Position numbers and translations under genes: made by a program. A stretch of 64,000 bases of DNA from contig CAWKAV010000027.1 of assembly GCA_963847735.1 (NCBI GenBank), forward strand, positions 1-64,000, written 5' to 3'. Positions within the stretch are counted from its first letter, which is position 1, and the number at the start of each line of letters is the position of its first letter. This stretch comes from CAWKAV01 sp963847735 (GTDB taxonomy: Bacteria; Desulfobacterota; Desulfuromonadia; Desulfuromonadales; BM103). Shown piece by piece: positions 1 to 8,721 of this stretch. The notes under the pieces were generated by a model, which had not been told where the DNA came from, did no database searches, and was given only the letters and a program-made list of their open reading frames with translations.

Positions 1-504
1 GCTGCACAGGGATATGTGGTCTCGGCTGTGGGTAAAATTTACGACCTTTTTGCTGGCCGAGGAATATCACACAGCGTGACAACCATTGATAATGCTGATG
101 GTATGCACAAGACCCTGGCTGCGTTGGATGACTTGGCGCAGGGTCTGCTAATGGTCAATCTGATCGATTTCGACACGGCTTACGGACACCGTCGAGACGC
201 TATCGGTTTCGGTCAGGCCATGGAGGAGTTCGATGCATGGCTGCCGCAACTTTACGAGAGGATGCAGTCAGAAGATTATCTGGTGATCTGCGCAGATCAC
301 GGCTGTGATCCAACCACTCCGGGAACAGATCATACTCGCGAGTACGTGCCCCTGTTGGTCTGGTCAAAGTCGATGCAAGGTGGTGTGAGCCTGGGGGACC
401 GTCGTTCGTTTGCAGATATGGGGGCAACCCTGGCAGCCTACTTCAATGCACCGAAATTGGCAGCAGGCGAGAGTTTCCTCGAGGTGTTTCAACGGCGGGA
501 TTAG
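1..504 (+). CDS. deoB: Phosphopentomutase, C-terminal part (cut by window start)
   Basis: The reading frame is open from base 1 and ends at TAG 502-504; only the last 167 residues are present. Phosphopentomutase interconverts ribose-1-phosphate (or deoxyribose-1-phosphate) and the 5-phosphate in nucleoside salvage, in the cytoplasm. Visible family motifs are VGKIYDLFAGRG, NLIDFDTAYGHRRD and the metal-binding ADHGCDPTTPGTDHTREYVP of the alkaline-phosphatase-like fold. The stop overlaps that of the opposing PilZ gene: the four bases TTAG at 501-504 contain both stop codons. A nucleoside transporter lies on the minus strand at 14.4-15.6 kb, so the two may serve the same salvage route, though they are not in one operon. 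Confidence 0.95.
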   Translation, partial: AAQGYVVSAVGKIYDLFAGRGISHSVTTIDNADGMHKTLAALDDLAQGLLMVNLIDFDTAYGHRRDAIGFGQAMEEFDAWLPQLYERMQSEDYLVICADHGCDPTTPGTDHTREYVPLLVWSKSMQGGVSLGDRRSFADMGATLAAYFNAPKLAAGESFLEVFQRRD

Positions 505-1238
505 CCTTTGATTTGTTCTTTGGTAAAGTTGCCGACCCCATCACGATTCGCCGAAACTTCTTTGAGAAAGAGTTCCCTGATAAATAGTTGCAGAGGTTCC
601 TTTTGTTCTCTGGAGATGCCATCGAAACAGACACCGAAGCCCTGCAGAAAGTTGTTGCTGGTTTCTGGCAGGATTGTGTAGACAACGGTTGATTTGACTT
701 CGACCTCCTTGCCTTGGCCAAACAAGGGGAAAATCACAGTAACACAGTCGCCTTTTTTGATTTTTGTGGGAGCTTTTAAGAAAAGACCGTTTATGCTGAG
801 GCTGAGGACGTCTGCGAGGATGAATTTATTTTCCTCGACGCTGTACATACCCGGAAGCTTTAAACGAAGACGAAGGTTTTGTCGTGGATGTTTTTCGACC
901 TGGCGCTGGATGAAAGAGAAAAGTTCGAAGAGCTCGACCGGAACATCTATGGGTTCACCGGGCGTTAACTTTGCGACCTCAGCATCGTCCTGCTTGAGGG
1001 CAATGAAAGGCAGGTTTCCCGAGGTAATCCTATGTTTAGTATCTGTATCGAGGGCCAGGCCCGGGTCGGACAGAATGCCTTCGCCAACAATCAGCAGGCA
1101 GGGAGTGCTTTCCTGAAGAAAAGCCATGACCTGGTCGGCCTTGCGAGTAGACAAAACGCGGTAGCCCCAGTGCTTGAGTATCGGATTCAGAGTTGCTAGT
1201 AAGTTGGAGCGGTTATCGGCTAACAGAATACTTTTCAT
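501..1238 (-). CDS. PilZ-domain protein with degenerate receiver domain
   Basis: A 245-residue cytoplasmic protein. Residues 1-115 look like a response-regulator receiver (start MKSILLADNRSNLLATL), but the phosphoacceptor strand reads CLLIVGEG, with no aspartate at the expected place, so it is probably a pseudo-receiver. Residues about 118-225 resemble a PilZ domain, the c-di-GMP binding fold: RQNLRLRLKLPG resembles the RxxxR arm and VLSLSINGLFLKA the (D/N)xSxxG motif, with the first acidic position replaced. C-di-GMP binding is therefore plausible but not assured. The gene is monocistronic and converges on deoB with a shared stop tetranucleotide. Confidence 0.75.
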   Translation of the reverse strand: MKSILLADNRSNLLATLNPILKHWGYRVLSTRKADQVMAFLQESTPCLLIVGEGILSDPGLALDTDTKHRITSGNLPFIALKQDDAEVAKLTPGEPIDVPVELFELFSFIQRQVEKHPRQNLRLRLKLPGMYSVEENKFILADVLSLSINGLFLKAPTKIKKGDCVTVIFPLFGQGKEVEVKSTVVYTILPETSNNFLQGFGVCFDGISREQKEPLQLFIRELFLKEVSANRDGVGNFTKEQIKG

Positions 1239-1357
1239 TAATTGGTCAAGCTTCTTTTGATGGGTACCTGCTGGTTGTGATCCCCTGCTGAGTCTTCCGG
1301 TGAGAGCCCTTCTGGCAATCTAGCGTATTCACAAATTTGAGCATAGGAGAAAATTGG

Positions 1358-1747
1358 ATGTCACGCTATCTGCTGTTGTTAAGCCTGTTTTGTGTGATGG
1401 CATCACAAGTGGGCCATGCCTTTGCAATTGAGGTCGCTGATGCGGTCATAACCACGGCGGTTGTTGATCGGGAACCGGTCGATAGTGTCGATGTTTTCTT
1501 CCCGGTCAAGAATGGCAAACTCTATTGTTTTACCCGTATCACCGGCGCTGACGAACCAACCTCAGTGTACCACGTATGGTTCCTCGATAGGAAATTGATG
1601 TCGCGGGTAGAGTTGCCTGTGAACTCACCAGACTGGAGAACCTGGTCGGTGAACACGTTTATGTCAGATTGGTCGGGAGAGTGGCGGGTGGAGATACAGG
1701 ATGTAGATGGCAATATGTTGCATAAAGTTGGTTTTCAACTGCGCTGA
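1358..1747 (+). CDS. DUF2914-type exported protein
   Basis: About 129 residues. The ATG at 1358 is chosen over an upstream TTG because AGGAGA at 1345-1350 sits seven bases before it. Residues 1-24 form a signal peptide (hydrophobic LLLLSLFCVMASQVGHAFA), so the mature protein should be periplasmic. The rest matches the DUF2914 pattern: a beta-rich domain with GKLYCFTRI, VYHVWFLDRK and WSGEWRVEIQDVDG. The domain's function is not known. No operon partner: the PilZ gene is divergent and mucR convergent. Confidence 0.75.
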   Translation: MSRYLLLLSLFCVMASQVGHAFAIEVADAVITTAVVDREPVDSVDVFFPVKNGKLYCFTRITGADEPTSVYHVWFLDRKLMSRVELPVNSPDWRTWSVNTFMSDWSGEWRVEIQDVDGNMLHKVGFQLR

Positions 1748-1806
1748 GAGTACCTCTCTTAGGAGCTATTGGAGTTTTAGCCGGGCCGGAGAGAGCCTGT
1801 CCGGAT

Positions 1807-1845
1807 CAAAAAAATGAGCCCCCTGACCATTCTCAGGAGGCTCAT
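1807..1845 (-). terminator. Intrinsic terminator of mucR
   Basis: ATGAGCC-C-CCTGA (1814-1826) pairs with TCAGG-A-GGCTCAT (1833-1845), one mismatch in a 13-bp stem, followed on the minus strand by a run of seven T (A-run at 1807-1813). It lies 25 bases past the mucR stop. Confidence 0.8.
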
Positions 1846-1869
1846 TGTCATCTTGTAAGCAAAGCCCTG

Positions 1870-2310
1870 TTATGTTTTCTTCTTACCTTTTGCCTGGCCG
1901 CGCGCTGCACGTGCCTTGGCAAGTTTCTCTGGAAGCCCACGGTCGATTGCCATCTTGCGACGCGTCTCCGAGTAACTTTTTGACGCCAGGGATTGCGACC
2001 GAGGAATATCGAACTGTTTGCGATATTCCGACGCCGTCATATCATGGGAGGTCTTGAGGTGGCGTGACAGGGTTTTCATCCCCCTGCCGCAAATCATGCA
2101 GAAGATTTTTTCTTTGCCAAAAGCTTTTTTACGGGAAACGGCAGGGCCCTGTTCTTCATTAACGGGTTCAACAACAGCCTCACCTTTGTCCAGACTGCTC
2201 AGTGCATTATAAACATCAGAAAGTTCAGAAACAAGTTCCTCTTTGGTCATGTTTGTTGTCGAGGCATGTGCAGCAACTATTTCAGCGGCCATTTCCAGTA
2301 TTGTTGTCAT
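1870..2310 (-). CDS. mucR: MucR/Ros-family zinc-finger transcriptional regulator
   Basis: A 146-residue DNA-binding protein. Residues about 65-125 carry the Ros/MucR zinc finger, C-x2-C-x9-H-x4-H (CMICGRGMKTLSRHLKTSH), followed by the family's characteristic YRKQFDIP. The N-terminal half holds the helical region used for oligomerisation in this family, and the C-terminus is basic (ARAARGQAKGKKKT). MucR proteins are H-NS-like or specific repressors in proteobacteria. RBS GGAGG is upstream in the minus-strand leader CCGGAGGAAGAA. A perfect inverted repeat at 2336-2352 lies 26-42 bp upstream of the start and may be an autoregulatory operator. Monocistronic. Confidence 0.9.
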   Translation of the reverse strand: MTTILEMAAEIVAAHASTTNMTKEELVSELSDVYNALSSLDKGEAVVEPVNEEQGPAVSRKKAFGKEKIFCMICGRGMKTLSRHLKTSHDMTASEYRKQFDIPRSQSLASKSYSETRRKMAIDRGLPEKLAKARAARGQAKGKKKT

Positions 2311-2335
2311 TTCTTCCTCCGGTATTTATGAAGTT

Positions 2336-2352
2336 AGTAGTTGAAAACTACT
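2336..2352. promoter_or_regulatory. Perfect inverted repeat upstream of mucR, candidate operator
   Basis: AGTAGTT-GAA-AACTACT, 7-bp arms, 3-base spacer, just upstream of the mucR RBS within an A+T-rich region (2311-2470) that also separates mucR from dgt. The position fits a core-promoter operator. Binding by MucR is inference. Confidence 0.4.
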
Positions 2353-2490
2353 GATATAAACAAGTACATTAATACAAGATATTTTTCTATTATCAAGTAT
2401 AAAATTCAAAAAATAGGATTCCTGATTAGTGCTGGTCCTGAATTATTTAAAAGATGTCAACTGTCGTGACTTTTATTAATGGAGTGACAC

Positions 2491-3531
2491 ATGATCATAA
2501 GACAGGTTATTGAATCTGCCGAATCCAGTATTCTGTGCGAATATGCCTGTCACAGTAAAGCCTCCAAAGGGAGGCAGATTGTGGAAGAGGCCTGTCCGGT
2601 CCGTACAATTTTTCAGGTAGATCGTGATCGTATTCTGCACAGCAAGGCGTTTAGACGCCTCAAATATAAGACGCAGGTTTTCTTGGCACCAGAGGGAGAC
2701 CATTATCGCACTCGACTCACCCATACTCTCGAAGTCAGCCAGGTCGCCAGGACTATGGCTCGAGCGCTGCGACTGAATGAGGATCTCACCGAAGCGATTG
2801 CTCTCGGGCACGACCTCGGGCATACACCTTTCGGACATGCCGGAGAGCGTGTTCTTGCCGAGCTGCTGCCAGACGGATTTCATCATGTGAACCAGAGTCT
2901 CAGGGTTGTTGATCTGCTCGAAAAAAATGGTGCTGGCCTCAACCTCTCCTGGGAAGTACGGGATGGGATTCTAAGGCATTCAAAGGGGCGAGGTGCATTG
3001 ATGGGGCAGAGTCGTGAGTCGCTTCCTGCGACGCTGGAAGGTCAACTCGTCCGTCTTTCTGATGTGATCGCTTATGTCAATCACGATCTGGATGACGCTG
3101 TTCGCGGTGGATTGGTCCGCGAAGAAGATGTGCCGTCAGAGTTACGCCTCGCTCTTGGCGGTCATCGCTCGCAGCGTTTGAATACCATGATTACCGATCT
3201 GATCGAGACTTCATTGTCGGGAGGGCTCAGTATGGTGGAGCTTTCCGGTCCCGTTGCAATGCATGTGTCGAACCTTCGCGATTGGTTGCATGTTCATGTC
3301 TATCGAGCGGGGGCCGTCGAGGATGAATTTCGTAAGGCCAGTCGAGTGCTCAGGGAGTTGTTCGGTTATTTTCTTGAAAGGCCGCAGGAAATGGTCGCAT
3401 ATGGCGGTTGTAGTGAGGACAACGATACGATTGAAATGCTGGTTGCCGATTTTCTGGCCGGGATGACCGACCGCTACGCGATGAACCTCTATCAGCAACT
3501 CTTTTTTCCTCAACCCTGGAAGTCTCTTTAG
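2491..3531 (+). CDS. dgt: dGTP triphosphohydrolase-like HD-domain protein
   Basis: A 346-residue cytoplasmic enzyme of the dGTPase family, which hydrolyses dNTPs to nucleoside and triphosphate. HD-domain metal ligands are visible: H78 in YRTRLTHTLEVSQVAR and H107-D108 in GHDLGHTPFGHAGE. FRRLKYKTQVF (55-65) is the family's substrate-site motif. The length suits the short dGTPase-like type, not the 505-residue E. coli Dgt. ATG 2491 is preceded by GGAG in the leader. Two CheW-like genes follow 116 bp downstream on the same strand. Confidence 0.88.
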   Translation: MIIRQVIESAESSILCEYACHSKASKGRQIVEEACPVRTIFQVDRDRILHSKAFRRLKYKTQVFLAPEGDHYRTRLTHTLEVSQVARTMARALRLNEDLTEAIALGHDLGHTPFGHAGERVLAELLPDGFHHVNQSLRVVDLLEKNGAGLNLSWEVRDGILRHSKGRGALMGQSRESLPATLEGQLVRLSDVIAYVNHDLDDAVRGGLVREEDVPSELRLALGGHRSQRLNTMITDLIETSLSGGLSMVELSGPVAMHVSNLRDWLHVHVYRAGAVEDEFRKASRVLRELFGYFLERPQEMVAYGGCSEDNDTIEMLVADFLAGMTDRYAMNLYQQLFFPQPWKSL

Positions 3532-3647
3532 GAGAGCATTGATAAAAGCAGTAACTTCTGCCGGGATGCTTGACACTCAAGAAGGCGATATGTTAGTTTT
3601 TTAGCGCCTTTACGGTCATTTGCCAGTTTTGGCCAACGGAGAAAATA

Positions 3648-4100
3648 ATGGTTGATGCCGATCACTTGCGTATTATTTTTCAGGTGAATGGTGTCGGGTT
3701 TGTTATGCCGGTCGCTGATTTGCTGGCAATCCGGGACCTTGGCGAGGCCATGTTGACTCCTTTGGCGCAGCCTCTTGACTCGTTTCAACTCGGGACGTTG
3801 CTCTATCGGGAAACAGCTGTGACTGTTTATGACCTTGCGCAGCTGTTTGGTTTGATTGCTGATGGTCATTGTGAAAACGGGCCGTTGTTGATTTTTTCTG
3901 GTTCTGATTACCCTTGGGCTGTCAGGGTGGACCAGGTTTCAGGTGTTCTTGATGAAGAACATTTTGAGTTCCAGGAGTTGCCAGCGCATTTGTTTTATGA
4001 TGCATTTGTTCCATATAGCCAGGTAGCACTGCACGATGGACGCTTGTTGGTCAGTGTTGATTCCCGGCAGATAGATGAAGCATGGCGCCGGAGCGGATAA
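3648..4100 (+). CDS. CheW-like domain protein 1
   Basis: A 150-residue single-domain CheW-like protein: RIIFQVNGVGFVMPVADLLAIRDL and the later VRVDQVSGVLDEEHFEFQELP fit the two beta-barrels of the fold. CheW domains bridge chemoreceptors and CheA kinases. No cheA or receptor gene is in the window, so the partner is unknown. RBS GGAG is seen at 3637-3640. The stop codon overlaps the next ATG (TAATG), so the two CheW-like proteins are translationally coupled. Confidence 0.75.
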   Translation: MVDADHLRIIFQVNGVGFVMPVADLLAIRDLGEAMLTPLAQPLDSFQLGTLLYRETAVTVYDLAQLFGLIADGHCENGPLLIFSGSDYPWAVRVDQVSGVLDEEHFEFQELPAHLFYDAFVPYSQVALHDGRLLVSVDSRQIDEAWRRSG

Positions 4101-4516
4101 TGCGACTGGCCCTTTTTGAAGTTTCCGGGATCTCTTACTCGATATTCCTGGACAAGGTCCTGCATATACTAACTGAACCGCATGTCTTCAGGTTGCCGTT
4201 GTTGCGGACCTGCTTTAGCGGAATGTTTATTCATCATGGGAAGGTTGTTCCGCTGTTAGCATGCGAGCCTTCAGAAGGCGGGGATGGTAAAGTAAATTCA
4301 GCGCCTGCTTTTGTTCTTGTCTGTGAGGCGGAATTCGGGTTGTTGGGAGTTCCGGCAGACAGGGTTGTACGTATTACTAAAATTGAAGAAGTCGATGCGG
4401 AAGCTATGTCGGGTTTCGACATGCACGGTGGAATGTGCGAAATCAGTGGCAGCAGCTATCGTTTGCTGGACTTGAACGGAATAGTGGAAGATCCAGATTT
4501 TCGGTGGGCAGACTGA
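4100..4516 (+). CDS. CheW-like domain protein 2 (divergent)
   Basis: About 138 residues. The start at ATG 4100 overlaps the previous stop (TAATG) and has GGAG about seven bases upstream; an in-frame ATG at 4082 is the alternative. The sequence (RLALFEVSGISYSIFLDKVLHI, then FGLLGVPADRVVRITKIEEV) keeps the CheW pattern but is weaker than its neighbour. Its place between another CheW-like gene and a response regulator suggests a small non-canonical signalling set. Function is inferred from fold and context only. Confidence 0.65.
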   Translation: MRLALFEVSGISYSIFLDKVLHILTEPHVFRLPLLRTCFSGMFIHHGKVVPLLACEPSEGGDGKVNSAPAFVLVCEAEFGLLGVPADRVVRITKIEEVDAEAMSGFDMHGGMCEISGSSYRLLDLNGIVEDPDFRWAD

Positions 4517-4534
4517 CGGGGCAAGGAGGTTGGC

Positions 4535-5851
4535 ATGAGCAAAAAACTGCTGTTGGCCGACGACAGTATCACGATTCAAAAGGTAATTCAGATTACCTTT
4601 GCACATGAAGACTACGAGTTGACCATTACTGATAATGGCGATTCAGCATTGACCAAAGCTCGGGAAATCAAGCCCGATCTGGTGATGGCTGATGTCTACA
4701 TGCCCGGCAAGAATGGCTACGAATTGGCCAGTGCAATCAAGCATGATCCCCTTCTTCAGCATGTGCCTGTCCTGTTGCTGGCTGGCTCCTTCGAGCCCTT
4801 TGATGAGGAAAAAGCCAGAAGCTGTAAGGCCGATGCCTGGATAGAGAAACCTTTTGAATCCCAGGGCCTGATTGACAAAGTCGCCGAATTGCTCAGCACA
4901 GCAAGGCAAGCTCCTGAGCCCGTAGCTCCTGTTGCTGGGCCGCTACCGGTTGCCACCACTGTTGAGTCAGCAGTGTTTGCAGAGGAGCCATCGGTTCTCT
5001 CCGCCGAGCCTGCAATGGCTGCCGTTGAGGAAGATCCTTTTGGCGACATCTCTTTTGAAGATGAGGTCTCTGCAGTGGAGCCTGCCTTCGTTTCATACGA
5101 GGATGACAGGAGCGATATTATCGCTGAACCGGTTGCTGCGAGGTCTGCATTTGAAGACGATTTTGCAATGGTTGGAGAACTCCCTGAGGACGATTTCAGT
5201 TTCAGCGAGGAGGAGTCGGTTATTACCGATTTCCCGCCGGCAGAAGTGCCCGCAGCTGCGATGGCTGACTTTGATGCTTTCGATATGGATGATGACGAGA
5301 TCATGCCTCTTGGTGATGACGATATCCTGGGCGAGGAGGATCTTGAACCGGTTATGCAGGAGCAGACTCTTGCCGCCTGGTCTCGTGACGAAACCGAAGG
5401 CGAGGATGCTTTCGTTGAATCGCTAACCGAAATACCTGCTGATGAGGACGAATCAACTTTTGCTCCCTCTGTCGAGACGGCTATTGAAGAATCTCCTGCT
5501 TTCGATGAGCCTGTGGACTTCGCTGAACCTGTGCCATTTTCCGAACCTGTGACTGAGGGCGGGGCGAATTTTGGAGAAGTCGCCGTAGAGTCCGATTCTG
5601 AAGAAATTTCTCAGGCTACCTATGATGAACCTGAGCCTGTTCCTGTGGCCGCCAACATGACAGAAGTTGCAAACAAGGCTGCTGTCATGAGTGAAGAAGA
5701 GCTTGAGAGGATTATTGAAAAGGTTGTTGCAAAGGTCATCGAGAAACTGGCCGATTCAATTGTTGAACGGGTTGCCTGGGAGGTTGTCCCTGATCTGGCC
5801 GAGAAGATGATTCGTGAAGAAATTCGCAAAATCAAGGATGCTGCGGCCTGA
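4535..5851 (+). CDS. Response regulator with long acidic linker and conserved C-terminal helix
   Basis: 438 residues in three parts. Residues 1-120 are a canonical receiver: acidic pair D9-D10, phosphoacceptor D53 in VMADVYMPG, K105 in EKPF; the usual switch Thr/Ser region reads LLAGSF. Residues about 125-370 are low-complexity and very acidic (Glu/Asp/Pro/Ala). Residues about 375-438 form an amphipathic helical region (EELERIIEKVVAKVIEKL...VPDLAEKMIREEIRKI). There is no DNA-binding or enzyme domain, so output is probably by protein contact, as in myxobacterial FrzS-like scaffolds; that comparison is inference. RBS AAGGAGG at 4523-4529. An intrinsic terminator follows. Confidence 0.8.
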   Translation: MSKKLLLADDSITIQKVIQITFAHEDYELTITDNGDSALTKAREIKPDLVMADVYMPGKNGYELASAIKHDPLLQHVPVLLLAGSFEPFDEEKARSCKADAWIEKPFESQGLIDKVAELLSTARQAPEPVAPVAGPLPVATTVESAVFAEEPSVLSAEPAMAAVEEDPFGDISFEDEVSAVEPAFVSYEDDRSDIIAEPVAARSAFEDDFAMVGELPEDDFSFSEEESVITDFPPAEVPAAAMADFDAFDMDDDEIMPLGDDDILGEEDLEPVMQEQTLAAWSRDETEGEDAFVESLTEIPADEDESTFAPSVETAIEESPAFDEPVDFAEPVPFSEPVTEGGANFGEVAVESDSEEISQATYDEPEPVPVAANMTEVANKAAVMSEEELERIIEKVVAKVIEKLADSIVERVAWEVVPDLAEKMIREEIRKIKDAAA

Positions 5852-5882
5852 TATACTTCTGCAGCCAATAGATTGACGAGAG

Positions 5883-5915
5883 AAATGGGGATTGCTAAAA
5901 TCCCCATTTCCTTTT
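5883..5915 (+). terminator. Intrinsic terminator after the response regulator
   Basis: AAATGGGGATT (5883-5893) pairs perfectly with AATCCCCATTT (5899-5909), then CCTTTT. It ends the CheW-CheW-regulator unit and argues against starting valS further upstream. Confidence 0.75.
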
Positions 5916-5984
5916 GTCGGTAGCCCAAGGGCTCGTCGAACTCGACGAAATTTAACATTACCATGCTGGAAGGATGCGACACTG

Positions 5985-8642
5985 ATGGAACAGAAGTTAA
6001 TCAAAGGTTATGAGCCGCACGATGTCGAGTTCAGGTGGTACCGGACATGGGAAGAAAATGGCTATTTCCGTGCCGATGAAAAGTCTGCCAAACCACACTA
6101 CTCGATCGTCATCCCACCGCCAAATGTGACCGGTGTGTTGCATATGGGTCACGCCCTCAACAACACCATACAAGATATTCTTGCCCGCTGGAAGCGGATG
6201 TGTGGCTTTGAGGTCCTCTGGATGCCAGGGACCGACCACGCCGGCATTGCAACCCAGAATGTAGTTGAAAAGCAACTGGCTGCAGAAGGTCTTGATCGCC
6301 ATGCTCTCGGTCGCGATGAGTTTGTCGAACGTGTCTGGAAATGGCGCGAGCAGTCCGGTGGCAAGATTATCGAGCAGTTGAAACGTCTGGGCGCCTCCTG
6401 CGACTGGCAGCGCGAGCGATTTACAATGGATGATGGCCTTTCCACCGCCGTCAGGGAGGTTTTTGTCCGTCTTTATGAAGATGGACTGATCTATCGGGCC
6501 AATCGCCTGATTAACTGGTGTCCGCGATGTCATACCGCCCTCTCGGACCTTGAAGTTGAGCATGAGGAGAAGAAAGGTCATCTATGGCATCTTCGTTATC
6601 CGGTCATCGGTACTGCTCGCACCCTGGTGGTGGCGACTACCCGCCCTGAGACCATGCTCGGCGATACGGCGGTTGCTGTTCATCCCGAAGATGAGCGTTA
6701 TCAGGATTTGATCGGCAGGAAGGTGCTTCTGCCATTGGTGAATCGTGAAATTCCGATCGTCGCTGATGATTATGTCGACAAGGAGTTCGGTAGTGGTGCT
6801 GTGAAGATCACTCCGGCGCATGATTTCAACGACTTTGAACTTGGCAAACGGCACGATCTGGAGAAGATCAATATTTTCGACGAGTCTGGCATTGTCAATG
6901 AGAATGGTGGCCCGTACCAGGGGCAGGAGCGCTACGAAGCACGCGCCAATGTGGTCGCAGACCTTGAAAACCAGGGGTTGATTGACAAAATTGAAGACTA
7001 TGCCAATTCTGTGGGTGAGTGCTATCGCTGCAAAACAGTGATTGAGCCCTATCTGTCACTGCAATGGTATGTCAAGGTTGGTCCTCTGGCTGAAGAGGCG
7101 ATCAAGGCTGTTCAGAATGGCGACACCCGTATTGTCCCCCAACAGTGGGAAAAAACCTACTTTGAGTGGATGCTCAACCTTCAGGACTGGTGCATCAGTC
7201 GACAGATCTGGTGGGGCCACCGTATCCCGGTCTGGTACTGTAGTGCCTGCGAAAAAATGACCGTCAGCCGTGAAGATGCAACGGCCTGTGCCCATTGCGG
7301 CAGTAGTGATATCCGCCAGGAAACAGACGTCCTCGATACCTGGTTCTCCTCTGCGCTCTGGCCTTTCTCGACCATGGGATGGCCTGAACAGACCGAGACC
7401 CTGAGGAAGTTTTATCCGACATCCTGCCTGGTGACCGGGTTCGATATCCTCTTCTTCTGGGTGGCCCGCATGATGATGATGGGTCTCAAGTTCATGGAGA
7501 AGGTGCCGTTCAAGGATGTCTACATTCATGCCCTGGTGCGTGATGCCCAGGGGCAGAAGATGAGCAAGAGTAAGGGCAACGTTATCGATCCGCTGCATGT
7601 GATCGATGAATATGGTGCCGACGCCTTCCGTTTTACCCTGACATCATTCGCCGCCATGGGCCGTGATGTCAAACTTTCCACCGATCGGATTGCCGGTTAC
7701 CGCAATTTCTGCAACAAACTGTGGAATGCCAGTCGCTTCACATTGATGAACCTCGAGGGATTCGATCCGGCCGGGATCAACCTGGGGGCTCTTGAACTCT
7801 CCGATGCTGATCGCTGGGTTCTGACGCGGCTTGAAGAAGCTGCCCGCCTGACCAATCTGGCTCTCGAAGACTACAAATTCAACGAGGCCGCCAGCACGCT
7901 TTACGTCTTCACATGGCACAATTTCTGTGACTGGTATATCGAGATGGCCAAGGATGATCTCTATGGTGAGGATCCTTTAGCCAAGACTCGTGTGCAAAGT
8001 ATTCTCTTTACGGTGCTTGAACAGTTGCTGCGACTGTTGCACCCGTTAATGCCCTTTATTACCGAGGAGATCTGGCAGGTGCTACCCGGTGAGAGGCCGT
8101 GCGCTTCAATCATGCAGGCTGATTATCCTGACGGGACTGGCCTGCCAACCGATGCCGCCGGTGCCGAACGTATGGAACTGGTCATGGAAGTCATTCGCGC
8201 AATTCGCAATATTCGTGGCGAGATGGATGTGCCGCCTGGCAAGCAGATCACGGCACTACTAGATTGCAAATCTGATAAAGCCCAAAGCATTCTCGAAAAA
8301 GGGTCAGCAGCGATTCGGGTGCTTGGCAAGGTTGGTGATCTAAGGATTGGCCAGGGCCTGGATCGCCCGGAACAGTCTGCTACCCAGGTTGCCGGTGACG
8401 TGGAAATCTCTTTGCCGCTAGCCGGGTTGGTGGATGTTGCCGAAGAAGAAAAGCGTTTGCAGAAAGAGATTGCCAAGGTCCAGGTAGATGTCGATCTGTT
8501 CACCAAAAAATTATCCAACGAAAAATTTGTCGCCAATGCACCTGCCGCTGTGCTGGAGAAAGATCGTGGTAAGTTGAAGGATGCCGAGGACAAGTTGACG
8601 GTGCTTCAGGAGAGTTTGGTGAAGATTCAGGCGTTGAGTTGA
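5985..8642 (+). CDS. valS: Valyl-tRNA synthetase
   Basis: Charges tRNA-Val with valine in the cytoplasm. 885 residues, usual for bacterial ValS. The class I signature HMGH is at 53-56 (PPNVTGVLHMGHALN), the KMSKS loop reads GQKMSKSKGNV, the editing domain includes ATTRPETMLGDTAV, a zinc-ribbon-like CSACEKM...CAHCGSS is present, and the C-terminal coiled coil (EEEKRLQKEIAKVQVDVDLF) is intact. ATG 5985 is chosen: GGAAGGA at 5968-5974 lies ten bases before it and homologues begin here; the frame stays open upstream through a terminator. Confidence 0.97.
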   Translation: MEQKLIKGYEPHDVEFRWYRTWEENGYFRADEKSAKPHYSIVIPPPNVTGVLHMGHALNNTIQDILARWKRMCGFEVLWMPGTDHAGIATQNVVEKQLAAEGLDRHALGRDEFVERVWKWREQSGGKIIEQLKRLGASCDWQRERFTMDDGLSTAVREVFVRLYEDGLIYRANRLINWCPRCHTALSDLEVEHEEKKGHLWHLRYPVIGTARTLVVATTRPETMLGDTAVAVHPEDERYQDLIGRKVLLPLVNREIPIVADDYVDKEFGSGAVKITPAHDFNDFELGKRHDLEKINIFDESGIVNENGGPYQGQERYEARANVVADLENQGLIDKIEDYANSVGECYRCKTVIEPYLSLQWYVKVGPLAEEAIKAVQNGDTRIVPQQWEKTYFEWMLNLQDWCISRQIWWGHRIPVWYCSACEKMTVSREDATACAHCGSSDIRQETDVLDTWFSSALWPFSTMGWPEQTETLRKFYPTSCLVTGFDILFFWVARMMMMGLKFMEKVPFKDVYIHALVRDAQGQKMSKSKGNVIDPLHVIDEYGADAFRFTLTSFAAMGRDVKLSTDRIAGYRNFCNKLWNASRFTLMNLEGFDPAGINLGALELSDADRWVLTRLEEAARLTNLALEDYKFNEAASTLYVFTWHNFCDWYIEMAKDDLYGEDPLAKTRVQSILFTVLEQLLRLLHPLMPFITEEIWQVLPGERPCASIMQADYPDGTGLPTDAAGAERMELVMEVIRAIRNIRGEMDVPPGKQITALLDCKSDKAQSILEKGSAAIRVLGKVGDLRIGQGLDRPEQSATQVAGDVEISLPLAGLVDVAEEEKRLQKEIAKVQVDVDLFTKKLSNEKFVANAPAAVLEKDRGKLKDAEDKLTVLQESLVKIQALS

Positions 8643-8666
8643 TATTGTAAGTTGAAATTATACGTG

Positions 8667-8700
8667 AAAAGGGGCGACGGGTCATGAAACCGTTGCCCCT
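8667..8700. terminator. Terminator between convergent valS and ptsP
   Basis: AGGGGCGACGG (8670-8680) pairs with CCGTTGCCCCT (8690-8700), one G-T pair. On the minus strand TTTT follows, so it mainly serves ptsP; it may also end valS. Confidence 0.7.
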
Positions 8701-8721
8701 GTAAACTTAGTCCCTTTATCC

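Noticed and set aside
4756..5304. A 182-codon Ser/Ala-rich frame on the minus strand
   Set aside because: Antisense of the Glu/Ala/Pro-rich linker of the response regulator; composition is explained by that, with no start signal.
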